Assembly (NCBI GenBank): GCA_019843655.1 | Contig: JACDQD010000103.1 | Coordinates: forward strand, 13,019,501 to 13,083,500 | Length of the DNA: 64,000 nt | Source: Lethocerus indicus | Taxonomy: Eukaryota; Arthropoda; Insecta; Hemiptera; Belostomatidae | Reading direction: 5' to 3' | Part shown: positions 14,101-28,200 of the stretch, one piece after another | Numbering within the stretch: the first letter of the stretch is position 1 | Layout: the number at the start of each line of letters is the position of its first letter | Program-made: the position numbers and the translations under genes | The notes under the pieces: model-generated | What the model was told of the DNA's origin: nothing | The model's database searches: none | Seen by the model: the letters and a program-made list of their open reading frames with translations, nothing else

Positions 14101-14775
14101 ATTAAATCCTAAGTTCGCCACCTACAGATCGTGTGCTGTATGTGATTCACAATGAATAGATGAGCATTAAACAGCGCCAAAGTAATTTATGGACCCGTTT
14201 ACGAGACCAACCGAACGGCCGACAAGACTGTAGATCAATGGCTGTTATTTTTTTAGTTAATTCAATATTTTTTTTCCTTTTAATTACGGTCATACGAACG
14301 ACAAGCGGCGGTCATAACCGTCGGCCTACCGTCGGCACGTGTGGGTTTGTTTTACGGCCCGTATCAGTTTTAACGCCCTGTACGCGATATTTACAGCTCC
14401 GTAGAGGATATTTTTTCGTATGAAATACGGTTGAATCAACAACCGAACGACCCACTGATTAGCTTTAACAGCTTGAACCGTCATCGGATGTGTAACCGCC
14501 GTGTTATTATATAACCCGTCCGGATTCGAGGGTAATTAACTGGAGGAAATGATTATAGGACGTTTATTACATTAAAGTTTTACAATGATTTCTCCAGAGC
14601 CATATGTGATACATTCTACAGAAAACGCTGAGGTCACGCTATGACAACGCAGAATGTACAACTTCTTGTATCAATGCGCCGTAATCTCATTATCCATACT
14701 TGCCCATTTTCAGTTCAATTCAGATAATTTTAAAAGGTTTCTTATTCTGAATATACAGTCAAATTCAGGCGAATT

Positions 14776-14847
14776 CTTGGAAATATCATATTTCCAAGTT
14801 CAAATATTTCTGCATGGTTTTACTAAGTATCATGGTTCAAGAACCAT
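14776..14847. repeat. Pair of near-perfect palindromes
   Basis: Cttggaaatat at 14,776-14,786 and its complement at 14,788-14,798 flank a single C. Then 14,832-14,847 holds atggttc, aa, gaaccat. The two lie 33 bp apart in AT-rich DNA. Possible dimeric-protein site or hairpin; no known motif recognised. Confidence 0.7.
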
Positions 14848-15898
14848 AAGCACCAGTTTCTATTACTCTGGTATTTTATTTTTTTAAGTTATTCTTGAAA
14901 TTTCGACTAATTTTATTGCTCTTGCATTGTATATTTTCATATCCAATTAGCGCAATTTTAACAGATAGAAGATATCTGGGGGGGATATCAGGATTTTACA
15001 AAGTTTAGTTTACAAAAACTATATTGGTATATTTTATTAAAGTCTTGCTTATGTTTCCTATTGTATTTCGTTACTGGACCAATAGCATTTAGAGAAACAC
15101 GTAGAATGATTAGCCTTCAGTTACAAAAGCAATATGTCCCGCTGAAATAGCGACTGCAATAAATAACGCATGATTTATATTATTATACGTTGTGTACGTT
15201 TGTCCAATTAGGCGCTTACATCATCACCGCTTAAAAAGAATCAAGCGGTTGCGTAATGCGATACTTTAACCGTGTACTCCTCTCGCGGTAGAAATCAGGG
15301 CGGCCTCACTCCCATTTTAATTTATTGCATATGACGTCTTCCATAAATAAACTGGAAGCTAATAATAATTGATTGGAAAACACAGTTCCGAATAAGCCCA
15401 ACTCTATATCAAACTGATTTTACAAGATGTTCAATCTTAATGCGTTGCAAAACAAAAATGGGCAATGAGATAGCGGCGGGTTCATAGCGTTTGAACGGTA
15501 ATGGTGAGGGGGGCATATATTGCCCGGCTCTAATAGAAAGAACGTGAATATATGAAATAATTTAATTGCATTTAGCGTGTCGCTGTTTATGGTTTATTCC
15601 GAGTTGCAATTCTCATTTAATTGACGTCCGCCCGTAGAGGCCGTTAACAACCACAGTATTGATTGTTCATATATGGATAATAAAGTACACCTTAACCATA
15701 TCGTCTCTATAAATTTTACTAGATTATAGAAAGCTGGCGATAGTTATGTTCCGGGAATGGAAAATGACAATAAATACTGCGCAACTATTACATATCCTAT
15801 CTTGTGCCTTTTACTTGATACGGATTCAAACTCTTTGCTTGTTGATTGAACTTTAATGTTTACATAACCTTAATTAATCATAGTATTGATTGATTTGG

Positions 15899-15921
15899 TC
15901 AATGTCATAGTGTGACATTGA
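15899..15921. repeat. Inverted repeat, 9-bp stem, 5-nt loop
   Basis: Tcaatgtca, loop tagtg, tgacattga. A perfect stem in AT-rich DNA. Confidence 0.8.
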
Positions 15922-18900
15922 TGTATTTAGCTTGGTTAACATACATATTTTTAAAATACAATATTCATTAATTTCTTAAAATTTTAATTGCTGCATACTT
16001 TGTCACATATCACTAAATTTTGTTTAATACGAAAGGCCGTATTCATTATTCTAATATTTTTGTCTCATACTCAATCAAAATGTTATTAAAATACAAAAGT
16101 TGAATTAATGATACTCCTTTCATTATATTGCTGTTGGTAATCTGATATAAATAATCGGCATTCTTCGTTGTATAATCAGTTCAACTCACTTTCTGACAAT
16201 GGGACAGATATGAAGTACCTACTATAATAATTCAGATATACGGCCGGGATAAGAGACATTTTAGCCTCAGCGCTTGTGGTACGGGGCAGGGGACGAGGTA
16301 ATAATTTGAGACTGGAGGGAAAATTGAAACAAACCAGCCTGAAAACTCGAGCCGAGTGAAACTCGCGAAAGCACTTAGGTGTTTACGCCGATTACAGTGC
16401 CAGTACACGGCGAATTGCAAATGAGCCGGCGAACCCCCCCCAGGTCACAAAAACGGTCTCTATTAGGTATAACCGATTCCACCGGTTTCCCCGGCGGTGT
16501 AAGTCCGCGGCCCGAGATACTCCGAACGGACTTCATATCCGAAGTATCTCGAAGGGGCGCTCAGGCAGAGCCGGGGAATAATAGCTAGCGCTAATTTATT
16601 GTCCGTCGCAACTTTGAAAACGACTCCGCCGACAACGTTCCCAATAGGCAATTTACGAGCCTCGTTTTCCGATTTCACCGCTAAACATTTATTGGCCGGG
16701 CGCATGCAACGGCGGCCGCGGGGCGGATTGGCAGGTGGGGCACCTGCTCCCGTATTTAAATTGCAGGAGAAAACTTAATATCAGAAAACATACTTTCATT
16801 ACACGCGGCACGAACAGCAGCGGAGCTGATACGTTTGAAAATGCGTAGAGAGTGAATTGCAAATGAATTATCTAATACCGTATACGATGAATTGATTTTA
16901 TTTTAGGTTTCGCTTTCGGTCATTGCACTTCTATTCCTCCCTCTATGACAGCTTTAAGTCCCATGAATTATTTTACAAAAACGTTTGTGTTCTTTCGTTT
17001 GATTCCTCATTAATTTTGTTTTTTATGGTGATTTTTTACGTGCATCGGTTAGGTTAGCTCGAAAAAATATTTCCGTCCTCATCGTTTCGTGTTATATTTA
17101 TTTTTTCGTATATATTACTAAATTTAAAAATAGGCCTTCAAGGTGTTCAAATGTACTGTCGAAATGTATAATTGAATCAGTCTAGTTGTGAGTAGTGGAT
17201 ACCTCACCTGTTCTAAACTGGGCTCATAATGGGCCCTAGAGCAGAGATAAGCCACCGAGAAGAATAGGGCCACTTAAAGGGCCCGAGACGAAGCCCTGTA
17301 CGCGTGCCCGAGTGGCCGTTTGATTTAGTAATTGGTGGTTAAAAGCTCGGGGTGAGAGGGAGAGATAGGTCCCCGGGGATCAATTACGCCGTGTACGGGT
17401 ACTACGTGGGCGTATAATGACCCCGGCGGCTACCGGGAGCCGGTCGGACCCGGCCCCCTCAAACCTCAATTAGTCAGTGCCACCAGTCATTAAACAAACC
17501 CATCGAGACCGATCATCCGCCCAGTCGGATAGTCTACCTGCCCTATACCGGCCCTAATATATATATATTTCATTATACACCAAGGGGCTATACTAATTTA
17601 TTGAAAGTAACTGTCTTAAGTTGGTCCGCGAAATTTTGAAATACAGTTATTCTTGTCTCAACGGGTGTTATAGGAAAAACAGCGTTCAGTGCTGTTTATA
17701 TTCTGTAATAATCGGAAATTTTTTATTCGTCGTAATTTTCAATCAAATGTCCTATTAAAAACAAATGTAAAAGCTGAACTTTTAGTTGCCGTTATTCGAT
17801 AACGGCGGAAATTGATTGCACACCAAAACTACGTAATAATAAATGAAAACAAAATAAACGAACCGGTCTAAGTGGGGTTCCATATTAAACAGTATTAAGC
17901 GAACCCCCGACCGAGCGTTACCGCACAGAGCCGTATTCGTCGGTCTTAATTTCGAATTCGTTTCGCGAAAGATAAACGGCTAATTTCCCGAGGCGGACGC
18001 TAAATTAGAATCGCTGTTCGCTATCAGCTCCTTCAAATACGGTCATGAAATATGCGACGGTTTAAACGATCCGAGGCCGGTTGTCGAGCATAAAAGCAGG
18101 CCCGAGTAAGGTTTCCGACCCGGGCAAATGGGTCGACGACGGTTATGTTATTTAACTATATTAGGGCCGAGAGAGAGAGAGAGGAATAATGCGATGGGGG
18201 TAACCGAACCGGACATCAGTATTCATTTGCTGCGAAACCACTTTAAAACGTTTGAAGCTAGTCCAGTAGCGGAGTTGTACCGCCGGGGCGGGTTTTAATT
18301 GAACCGCGGTCCCCCCCCCATAGAGCTCGGGGCAGTTTCAGACTAGAATTTAATCGGCCCCCCCTCGACAGGAACGCTGAATGGAGTCATAACGCGTCAG
18401 AAAAGGAAACAGTACGGATTCCATTAATTCCGCAAACTGGCTTCACGAAACGGGAACGCCCGGGACATTTGCCTGATATATGGTACCGTTTTACCGTGTC
18501 GGTTTCGAGTTGGCGAATATTTTTTACCGCCATTTCCATAATTCCAAGTATCGCTTTACGGCCGCGCCATAACCGCAGGTCTGGCAACGAACCGTAGCCG
18601 TTTCAGGAACGTTTTAAACACGTGTTATGACTTAATATGCGTTATCGAGTCAACACTAATTTGCAAGCGGGGTATCCGATTTGGTATTGATGCCGAACAT
18701 AAAACAATTCATATATTTATCTCCAAGTTCCGCTATTTTCGCAATAAAAATATAAATCCTCATTACTTCACTATAAATCTCAGTGTCATTTCGCCCATCT
18801 CCATAAAACCGAACGGTCCCGACCGTCAACTCACGAACGTTAGTTATACACTTACGAGAGTAAACGTTTTGAAATTCATCAAGCTTCCTTATGGTCCAGG

Positions 18901-19679
18901 ACCAGTTCTACTTCTCTTGAACTTGCCCGCCTTCAATTACAGTTCATGACTCCAATTCTCATTAACGTATGTAAATTTCGGCCGTATAAAAGCTGGCCTA
19001 ATACAATTACACGCGCGCTGTGTACGCCAGCGCTTGAGGTCGGTTCCATATATTGCTTTTCCCAGAAGCTCGGCTAACTGTAAGGAGCTGCGAATTCAAT
19101 CATGATACCGGACACTGGTCTGAAGAGCCGTATATTATAGGATAATTTGATTTTTTATTGTCGTCGTAAACAGTACGCTACACGAAATTACACTTTTAAA
19201 GATCAATATATTTAATCCTCAAAAGATAAATACAACCAGAATAATTAGTGATTTTATTGCAAAAAAGTGCGCACGTTTTTAGCCAACTCATGCTTAGGCA
19301 ATTCTCCGATTTAGACAGTCATGAATTTTTACGGCTCTGTAAATGTTATGGTGCGGAATATGAGGATAATATATTTTCTGCAACCTTTACATACGAAAAC
19401 GTATACTACAGTTACGAAGTGAATCCTTTAAATATTATTTTTCTATAATTATTTGCATATTCCTGCCTTATCTGCAAACAAATATGTAGTCGGTCAATGC
19501 TAATAATTAAACCTTCGTTGGAATAATTTTTATTATTAATTTAGTTTATTTAGGAATTCCAAAAATGATCACTGTAAATCTACGTGTAAATATTGAGAGC
19601 CCGAAGTTGCACGTGGAGTTTCAATATTTGGCTTACAAAATCGGACTAATATTCCAGACCTTTTCAGATATCGAATGAT

Positions 19680-20960
19680 TATCCAGCGGGATTATAACTT
19701 GCTGCGGGGTCTCCCATTTATTTAAGCGAATACGGCCCGTGTCCGCAAGCAGAGAAACAGCACTTTCTGAATTCGTCAGGGCGTTTCGAACCGGGCCAGC
19801 CAGCGAGTAACAGTAGAGGTCGTGATATACTGGCGGGCGGCAAGGTTTTATTGGAGGCGGGCCGAGCGTTAATGTTCTCGGCGGCCGAGATTTACGCCCC
19901 CGTGTAAGTGGCCCGACGATATTATCTGTTTCTCCGCCGGGTGGACATCCACCGGGGGTTTCCTGTTTCTCGCGTTTCGCCCTTATTCAGCGGCGGCGCC
20001 CCTTCCCCTCCCCACCACCAGGGCTGACTTATGGACGACTAAATTATCGGTGCCGTCGTACCCGGTTTCGCGGGACGCCCGAAACATGATTGCCACCCGC
20101 CGGGTATTTCCGCCCCCCCCCACACCCTCATCCACAGTTATCCTTCACGCCCCCTTCAGTTTACAAACCGCCGATCGGTAATAATATAACGACCTGGGCC
20201 CGCCTCTAAAAAGCCACCACCTCCGCCCGAAAGAATTCCTCCTAGGTTTCGCCGATCGGCCCCGATTTCGATTCCCGTAAATTCACAGCGCCTTGTCACT
20301 TCATTTTTATGGTAAAAGTTGGGCGGCGATGGAGGCTGGCTGCCTCCAAAAATATTAATAATTTGCACGCTCCTTTCTCCAGCCGTCGTGTATTATTATT
20401 GCCGATTGCCCGTCAAACATGATGCAAACGCTTCTGGTATTCGCCAAAAATAAATTCGCCAGGGCCCGGAGTTCCCGATCTTGAAATAAAGAGCCGCCCC
20501 CTTTCGAGATATATCGGGGCGGCGTGCAATGTAATGTGGAGGCCGGCAGAGGCGGAGGCGACCATTAAGTTGAGAAGAGTGACACGCACGCATTCCCCGG
20601 CCGGGGAGAGACAGAGCTCAGGAATCTTAATTGATAAGTATAAGGTAACCGGCCGCAATTTATCCTATTTATCCTATTAGGAATCGATTAGTGCGAGGGC
20701 AGGAGCGGGAGCCGCCCTCCCGCCCCGAGTTTGTAACCGCCGGGGGCATTCCGCCGACGGCCAAATTGCGCGCCGACAATTTACTTTTCCAGAAAGCGAA
20801 TTAAACATCGATTAGTTTTTATCTAACGGCCGGAAGGGAAAAGTCGGAAAGGGGCCGGTGCGGCAGTTTTGGAATGGCCGCATGTCCCGCCGCTGGGACC
20901 CCGCCCGGGATAATGACGGACCGCAATGCCGCTCCGCCAACAGATAAAGCCCCGCTAGTT
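19680..20960. other. Largest GC/CpG-rich block, no coding frame
   Basis: About 1.3 kb clearly richer in GC and CpG than its surroundings, with C-runs (20,113-20,120) and many GGCC/CCGG words. Frames on either strand are under 85 codons and lack natural composition. It could be a promoter-like CpG-rich element, a cluster of conserved non-coding DNA, or compositional drift. There is no direct evidence for any of these. Confidence 0.55.
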
Positions 20961-22740
20961 AGTTATCCGGAATCGGCAATAAAAACTTACATAAAAACTG
21001 GAAACTCTACAGAGGAGGGGGGACTAAACATTTAACGGAAGATTTTTGCATTTAAAAAATGGGTGGTATACCCCATTACGCCGATTTCCGATCGTTTCCA
21101 GGGCCAAATAATATCGAAGGGATTAATATAAGATTCAAATTTTCAACCGATTTCCCCTGCTGGACAACCCCTGTTTTTCCAGGAACACACTTGCTGTAGG
21201 AGTCTGCCAGATCACGGGCTGCGTGAATTCTGCACTTTTTAAAAAAATACAGTTCTCAGAAGCCAAGTGCCGTCTTAGGTATCACTTGAGATACCCTCAT
21301 GTCTAATTCAAATTTACTGGAAACTCTTTTTTAACATCGCACCCGATCCTACAGTACAATCAGGATTTTATTCCTACCCTGAATGGCCTGAAGATCTTTG
21401 ACATGATTATGTCGCTTAAGGTATCGCTCAGATTGAAATTAATTATGCTAATTTTTCATTGAACGTCTCTGCTCTTAAATTTATTACAGTTAACTTCCGA
21501 CTGTGTGATAAACCTCTGTATTTCTACTGTACACGCGTTCTGCCCACAAATATAAGCATGGTTCACTAATGATTTTTCTAACGAATTCCAATGAGCGGTG
21601 TTTGAACTCGTTATAAATTCAAACCAAAAAATTGATCAGTTGAAAAATATTTAACTTAACTTTAAATACTGAGCATATATAAATAAATAGTTTCTTAGAA
21701 CTTGAGCGGACTTCGATTTAAATTGCTAATTCATGACACGATTGATGTAAATATCGGTAGTTACCATTTACCCTTAGGCGGCAGTCAGATGTGACTATAG
21801 GTCAATGCTATTAACCCGATTAATAGCGTCGAATTATCTAACTCGGATTGTACCCATATTGCTCTCGATTTTAATTTACTTTAAAATGGGTAAACATTTC
21901 ATTCGAAATCGACGTCGGTTCCATTACGCTATCTCCGCCGCCGCCGCCGCCCCCGGTCAAGATTTATCTGTTGGGCCAGAAAACATATGGCCCAAGTTCT
22001 GATTTATGACCGATACGCACACGTAGACGACGATCACATAAACAAACACACGCGCACACCGACGTCATCCGCTATCGTTCTGAAATGTCTTAATTGCGTT
22101 CAGGAGAATGATGGCCTTTAATTTTGTTTTCTTATTTTTATTATTTCCTCCCTTTCTCCCTCCCCTCTCCCCCAACCCGTATAACTTAATTATAACAAAA
22201 GCCGGGGGCACGGCCAGTGCATTAGTGGGCCGATCTTCCCATTCATTATCGTCGGGATATGACGGAAGCCGGGTGCCCGTCGACTCCCACGCGGTTAAAC
22301 AGCATTAGCTTCCTCTCCCTTTGATTCCTCGCCACTCTGGGCCCGTGAAATTGTAATTACAATAAAAAATAATACGATATTTACATTATTCATAGATAAA
22401 TAGGAATTACTACTTTGTACAGGACTAGGCGACACTGGCTTGTCAAACCTCACAATTGGTCATCTCTGAACATATATGAAAATTGAGTAATTCATTGTTA
22501 GTGAATGGAGTCTGGTTTTTAATTTCCAAACCCTTAATTATAATTATAAGGGCCAAACATATAGAAAAATGGATACTAGGATATGAGGTTGGGATTCAGG
22601 GATGAAGGAGCCTGCGATTCAGAACTCAACCGAGGCCCTGGCCCCAAGATTCATCGCGTGTAATTACTCCCGACCGGGTTATGAATGATGGAGGCTTTTT
22701 TTTTATCCCCCTCCCGATTCTTGTTTTTCTTATTGCACAG
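20961..22740. other. Non-coding
   Basis: Mostly AT-rich, with a pyrimidine-rich stretch at about 22,120-22,180. Nothing else can be supported up to the candidate exon at 22,741. Confidence 0.65.
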
Positions 22741-22813
22741 GGGCGTTCGCGTTCCGCGTTTATCCGGGAGCTCGCGGGGCCAGCGCCGACGCCAGTCATC
22801 GACCCCGTGTCGC
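22741..22813 (+). CDS. Isolated 73-nt candidate exon
   Basis: Seen: a long pyrimidine tract (22,706-22,740, ending tattgcacag) is an excellent acceptor, and a CGC followed by GTAAGG at 22,814 is a good donor. In the open frame the 24 full codons use G or C at about three quarters of third positions; the peptide starts GRSRSAFIRELAGP and continues PTPVIDPVS. The length, 73 nt, shifts phase by one. One of the other two frames runs into TAA at the donor. No partner exon is evident within 20 kb on either side, so it would belong to a gene with very large introns or to a rare isoform. The surrounding DNA is otherwise non-coding. I do not recognise the peptide. Confidence 0.33.
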
Positions 22814-24985
22814 GTAAGGAAGTCGCAAGAACTTGCCCGACCTTAACGAGAAATGAATTTTTATATAACTTAAACCCGAGAGAGCAAGTTCATATTTCGA
22901 CGGTATTTTCTTCGACCGGCCACACCGTAGAGTAATCAATAGAACTATTACACTTGAAATTTGTAATTTAATCAAAGTGCGGTACGCCACCGAGATCCTA
23001 AACCATTAGCTACATTTGCTACATTTCCCGGAACCAACACAAAATATTAAGCCGGTCTTATATAACTGCACATTAGATGCCAAGTCGTTGTATTGGCAGA
23101 AACAACAGAATACCAATTCTAATGAGTGGAGATTACGATTTCCTATTGATCAGTTTAAATATTTAATCGATCGCTACACATGTTAGAAAGCTTGAGGATT
23201 GTGATGAATGTTGTGGTAAACAGGTAATACGAGGTATAGGACACAGAACATATATCGTGATAAAAAACTCTGTAACTAAATCATACCTAATTATGGTTGT
23301 GTTAGGAATAAATTTGTGAGGTTGAAATAGTCGTATGTTTTGAATTATAAGATATGAAATTTGAATGTAAATTCTAGTGAATTTTACTAGAAATAAGTAC
23401 TTCAGTAGTACAAATTTTCAATCGTAGCAGCATGAGGATATGATTTACAAGATAGATAATATTTATTTCTAAAATACACTTTTTAAACATAATTAATGGT
23501 TGGTAGTCCTATCTCCCTTGTTCCTCTACATCTGAAACCTTAAAAAGTGTATTCTTCTTCCAGTATGACTGACACTGGACGACATCCAACGAGCGAGAGA
23601 GGTTCGCACGGGTGATGATATTCAGGGCCCCCTTCCGGGGCATATAAACATCTCGTTTAAAATCATTTTTTAATTATTTTGTGGACTCCGGTTTACACCG
23701 AACAGGCTTCCTGCGAAGAGAAAAAGGGGTATAATTAGCCGCTGCAACGGCCTCGGGCCGACGTCAAATGAAATTCAACGCCGACGGACACCTGACACCT
23801 AGAATTAGAGACAACCATGCGATAGAAAAAAAAGGTAATAATAATTGACTCGAATTAGCATAAAACAGAATCGGAACTAGATTAACACTACTGTGACTTT
23901 TTTCAGAAGAAAAAAAAATTTATTAAAAAAAAAAGAACTAAATTAAAAGAGAAATTTCGCCCCCATATGCGATTAACCTCGAAAATTGGATTTCAGTAAA
24001 TTATTATGACCGCGAATTAGCATAATTGTTCGCATACTGAATACATTATGCCCGCCGACGGAGGTAGGGCTCACCCGAGATGTGTGACAAAGGCTCGTAA
24101 ATTTGGTAGCGTAGCTTCTTGCCGAAGTTGCGAACCTGTCGTAGATTAGTTTATTAAAATGCGCGGCAAATGTATATTTTGGCACTATTTCAATACATAT
24201 CATATCGCTGTATATATTATGTACGTTGGCAGAGTAATTTTCTCAGCGAACCACCTCCGGACAAGTGGATTGTTTCTTCCACCGTCAGTAAACAACTCCC
24301 CTCGGGAATTAATAATGCTAAATTATAAAGTAAATTGTGACTATTAGTATGATGAATATCCAAGGGCCATCTTATGGGTTATGGAGTCATTCCCGTTCCA
24401 CAACGGTTGAATATAACTGTGTTTTATGATGCCTAAAAATCAGAGTTGTTCAAGTTAGATGCGAGGAATAACCAGAATGAACTGCAACCTGCTAATCGCT
24501 TCTTCTAATTGCATTGACCAATATCTGTACATAATAAAAATGGAAATAGCTGATTCTACAATCAATTTTTATTCAATTTTGCTTAGATTGCCTCTTTCCA
24601 ACGTCCGTAGAGTTCGGTTAGTGATACAGTGATGTACTTACGGACGCGGTTATATCATAAGGTCGACCTACGAGTGCATGTCTCGGCCACGAAGCAAACA
24701 TTCGCAAACTGTCCCCAATGTGTAATTTGTACAGATATGGACATGCCGAAAGTGCGCATGGAAATTTCATCAAAAACAACATCATTGTTCAAAACTTTCA
24801 CAAGAGTTCCGAGGGACATGCAGCGTTCCAAAATTTATTGCACAATTTCCCCGCCTCCCCCATCACCATCGTTCGGTTATTGGATGGCAATTTAAATGTT
24901 GCCGACTTGGAAAATCCTTGACCGAAATGTGTGACTCACTGCTTTAGTGGGACGTACGGTTCTGGAAACACAAAAGTAACGGCGT

Positions 24986-25008
24986 GGGAGGGAGGGAGGG
25001 AGGGAGGG
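24986..25008 (+). repeat. (GGGA)n repeat
   Basis: Five to six GGGA units. An imperfect GA tract lies about 80 bp further on, near 25,089-25,108. Confidence 0.95.
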
Positions 25009-25207
25009 TAGGCTCGCAGAAATCTTTATTGCACGGTTATTTTGAAACGGCCGAGCGGTGGAGCCCAAATATGGCAACGGATAGAAGAGGGAAAGAGAGA
25101 GAGAGAGCGCGGGATACATTAGCGGTATAACCTCCATAGACATTCGCAACTATAGCTACTGAACAATTGGCAACGATATACGAACCGGGTTTCCGACGTT
25201 CGACATT

Positions 25208-25229
25208 TCACGGCAGCGGACTGCCGTGA
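25208..25229. repeat. Inverted repeat, 9-bp stem, 4-nt loop
   Basis: Tcacggcag, loop cgga, ctgccgtga. A perfect stem. No T-run follows. Confidence 0.8.
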
Positions 25230-28200
25230 TTGAACGGGGCCTAACGGGATTGAGCCAATAACAGATTATTAAGTAATGAACGCTCCCGGCGATCAGGTTA
25301 TTCGAGACAAGTGGCTTGACAAGAGGCAAATATAACTTTGGGCTATAGGAATAAAGAGCTCTGTTCTTTTACTGAATAAACATAGTCGAGGATTTATCGT
25401 GTCCTAATTGAACCGGATTTTAATTTTCATAATTTCTATGTTCCTCCAACTAAAATGTACACTATAGATATCTTTAATTTGCTAGACAGGAAAAATTTCA
25501 TTTATCTATTTGACTCTCTTTTCTTTCTATTTTCTTTAATCGAGCGCTCTAAGCTGTCTAAAGAGCAGAAAAATCCTTGACCCAAACAATAAGTAGGACC
25601 GGGTTAGAGAAAACCCACTCCTTGTGAAGACTTCTTATGGATTTTTAAGAAGTTCATTCTTCTGCCGTATTTTCAAACTGTTTTCAGTTGATACCACAAT
25701 ATTTATAGGTTTTAGAGTTATGATATGTTTCTACAATAATTTAATAAATATTTCGGCTCATCGCAAGTTGTAGATAAACGTAATATTGTATTACGTATGA
25801 TTGTATACATTTCATTAACTAATTTTCATAATTATTCAATAGTGCTTCTTAAACATTGAAAAGGATATTGGCTGACACGTGGAAATTAATAACCATAAAT
25901 CATGACGCTGATTAAAATCATATCGAGGCTGATGACTTGTAGCCTGCGAGAATATATTAAACGCCGTAATATTATAATTTAGAAAAAAAATTGGAATCGA
26001 ATTATTCCGTATTTATACGCCGAGTCGTTCCATATAAGTCGATGTCGGCAGTGTACCCGAGGGACTACATCGACCTTTCGGCCTCGGCACGATATGGGGA
26101 TAATTGAATGCTCCCGTACCCGCCCGAGTTAATCCCTACCGATTAATGCCCGCTGATAAAAACCTACCAAATTTGAGATTTCAATTCGACGCCGGCCTAA
26201 AACAGGTATACTCCCGAGTTGCCGCGAGTACAAATGCAGAGTATTCCCGCTTAAGGCTTATCTGCCCAACACCCCGATTTATGTTGACCGCACAAATATA
26301 GCAATATCTTGTGCCAACAATATTTTACTTTCGTAAAATGCATAACTTAACTATAATGGTTTTAAGTTATTCGCGTTGGACTACAAAATTCAAGAGTTCA
26401 CGACTTTATCCGTGCGTACCACGAGATTTAGGAAAGGATGGTAAAAAGAGTAGAAAAAATGCCCGATATTAACTGGTCAGCTCTATAGGGGACCTTCGAC
26501 ATTTTCCGATCGTGGAATCTCGCTAAAGGATGGATGATGACCTCAAGAGAAAATAGGAAGAGGAGATGGAGAGACTTGTAGCATGGGCGGCTAACCAAGC
26601 ATTTCGTGCCCGGGGCTACTTCCGTCTCAACCGAGCATGAGCTTGTTCTAGGTTGCGGGACACGGATCGCTCAGTGCTCGTCTGCACAGGCGAGGTCTGT
26701 CGCCTGCGGGGGCGAGGAAGAATGGGATCACGTGACCGCTCTACGATGAAACCGGAATAGACCTCAGAACGCCCGTCGAGCCCGGGACTTGCCTACGGCA
26801 ATAATTTTCAACGCTCGGAAAATTCACATAAATGATTTTATCCCCATATCTCCTATCGTTCGTTACAACAATAGATTTTGCAAATTTCAAGAAATCTGTT
26901 CTTTATGAATTAAATTTTATAATTGCCAACAGTTCTCAAACCTTTCCGATCTCACGATTCGCATTCAAAGCTTGTTTCCCCACCTCACCGTACCTATTCT
27001 AATTGGCTTAACGGCGGTTCAATTTTTGTATGTACTATTTATTACCATAATCAACATTTTACGCATAGACGGTCGGCAATTAATTTGACGCCAATAAACA
27101 AAAAATTAAATGTAATCACTCTCCCGATCTTCCGTCTCCAGCCGCTAATTTATACGCGGTCCGGTGACAGAGACCGCGTGGGCGACTCACTAATTTACAG
27201 TCGGATTGCTACCGGCGATAGGGAAACCGGTCTAGGACCAAATAAGCGAGAGGATCGATAAATTCAAGCGGTTACACCTCGCTGACGATTCGGACAAGGT
27301 AGACGTTGGAAAGTGGGGCCGATGATTGTCAAATCGATTTCCGATCTGGCCGCGGCTTCGATCTTCCCGGACGTTTCGACAGGGTGTACGAATATATTGC
27401 CGGGGCCGAGGGGAGAGGACACGGAATTCCTAACGGGTCGAGTGGCGGTGGCCGACCGTCCCTTTAGAAGCGGGCCGGCCCGAAACGTCGGCTAGTGCGG
27501 CCCGCCTTTGAAACCGATATAGGATTCCGATCGTCTCCGGCGAAAAATTCTCATTAAATCAAAGGGGCGGTATTATCGTTGCCGCTCGCGTGTAATGCGC
27601 CCCCGGGGGCGGCGGGGGAGGGGCGGCCGCCGCTTCGAACAATATAGTGTAAAGTATATTTCAGTGTTGTCAGATAGGAGCCGGGGCTACTTAGTATTTT
27701 GCCAGGGAACACGGGAACTCGATTAGAGGCAGTTTGTCAGGGGCTACTGGGGCCCACCCCCCGATAAGGCAACCGGTCGGCTCCCATATAAGACCCGCCC
27801 TGGGGTTTAGGCTCCTTGTACCTAGTAGCTCGCTTTAAATACCTCTTGCCGAAGGGGCAAAACCGCATTGTAATCGGTTAAATCTTTACCACCGCGGTTC
27901 ACAACTCCACTGGACGGTATCTCACACGCGGGGTCTATTCCTAGGGCCGGTTGTCCCAGTTGTCTAGGCAATGTTGCCCTGACGTGCAACACCTTTGTTT
28001 CTAGTCGGAGGCCTGCTACAGAAATTTATTTACCCTTAATCGTTTAACTATAGCCGGTTGAATTTACTTTTGCCCATTGTGTCTATTTTGTTTTATTCGT
28101 GCAGTCCTGACTTCATTGAATTCACAAAAATCAGTCAAAACTAAATTATGAAAGCAAGTTTTACAGAAATAGTTACGAAACGGAAATATATCGTCCATAA

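Larger units (their letters stand above)
11145..19679. other. Non-coding; alternating AT-rich and CpG-rich DNA
   Basis: No gene seen. CpG-rich blocks at about 11,480-11,920, 12,300-12,700, 16,230-16,760, 17,210-17,530 and 17,860-18,610. AT-rich DNA between them (for example 12,750-13,500 and 14,550-15,300) holds the palindromes listed separately. A 29-nt splice-bounded stretch at 12,685-12,713 was considered and not accepted. Confidence 0.65.
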
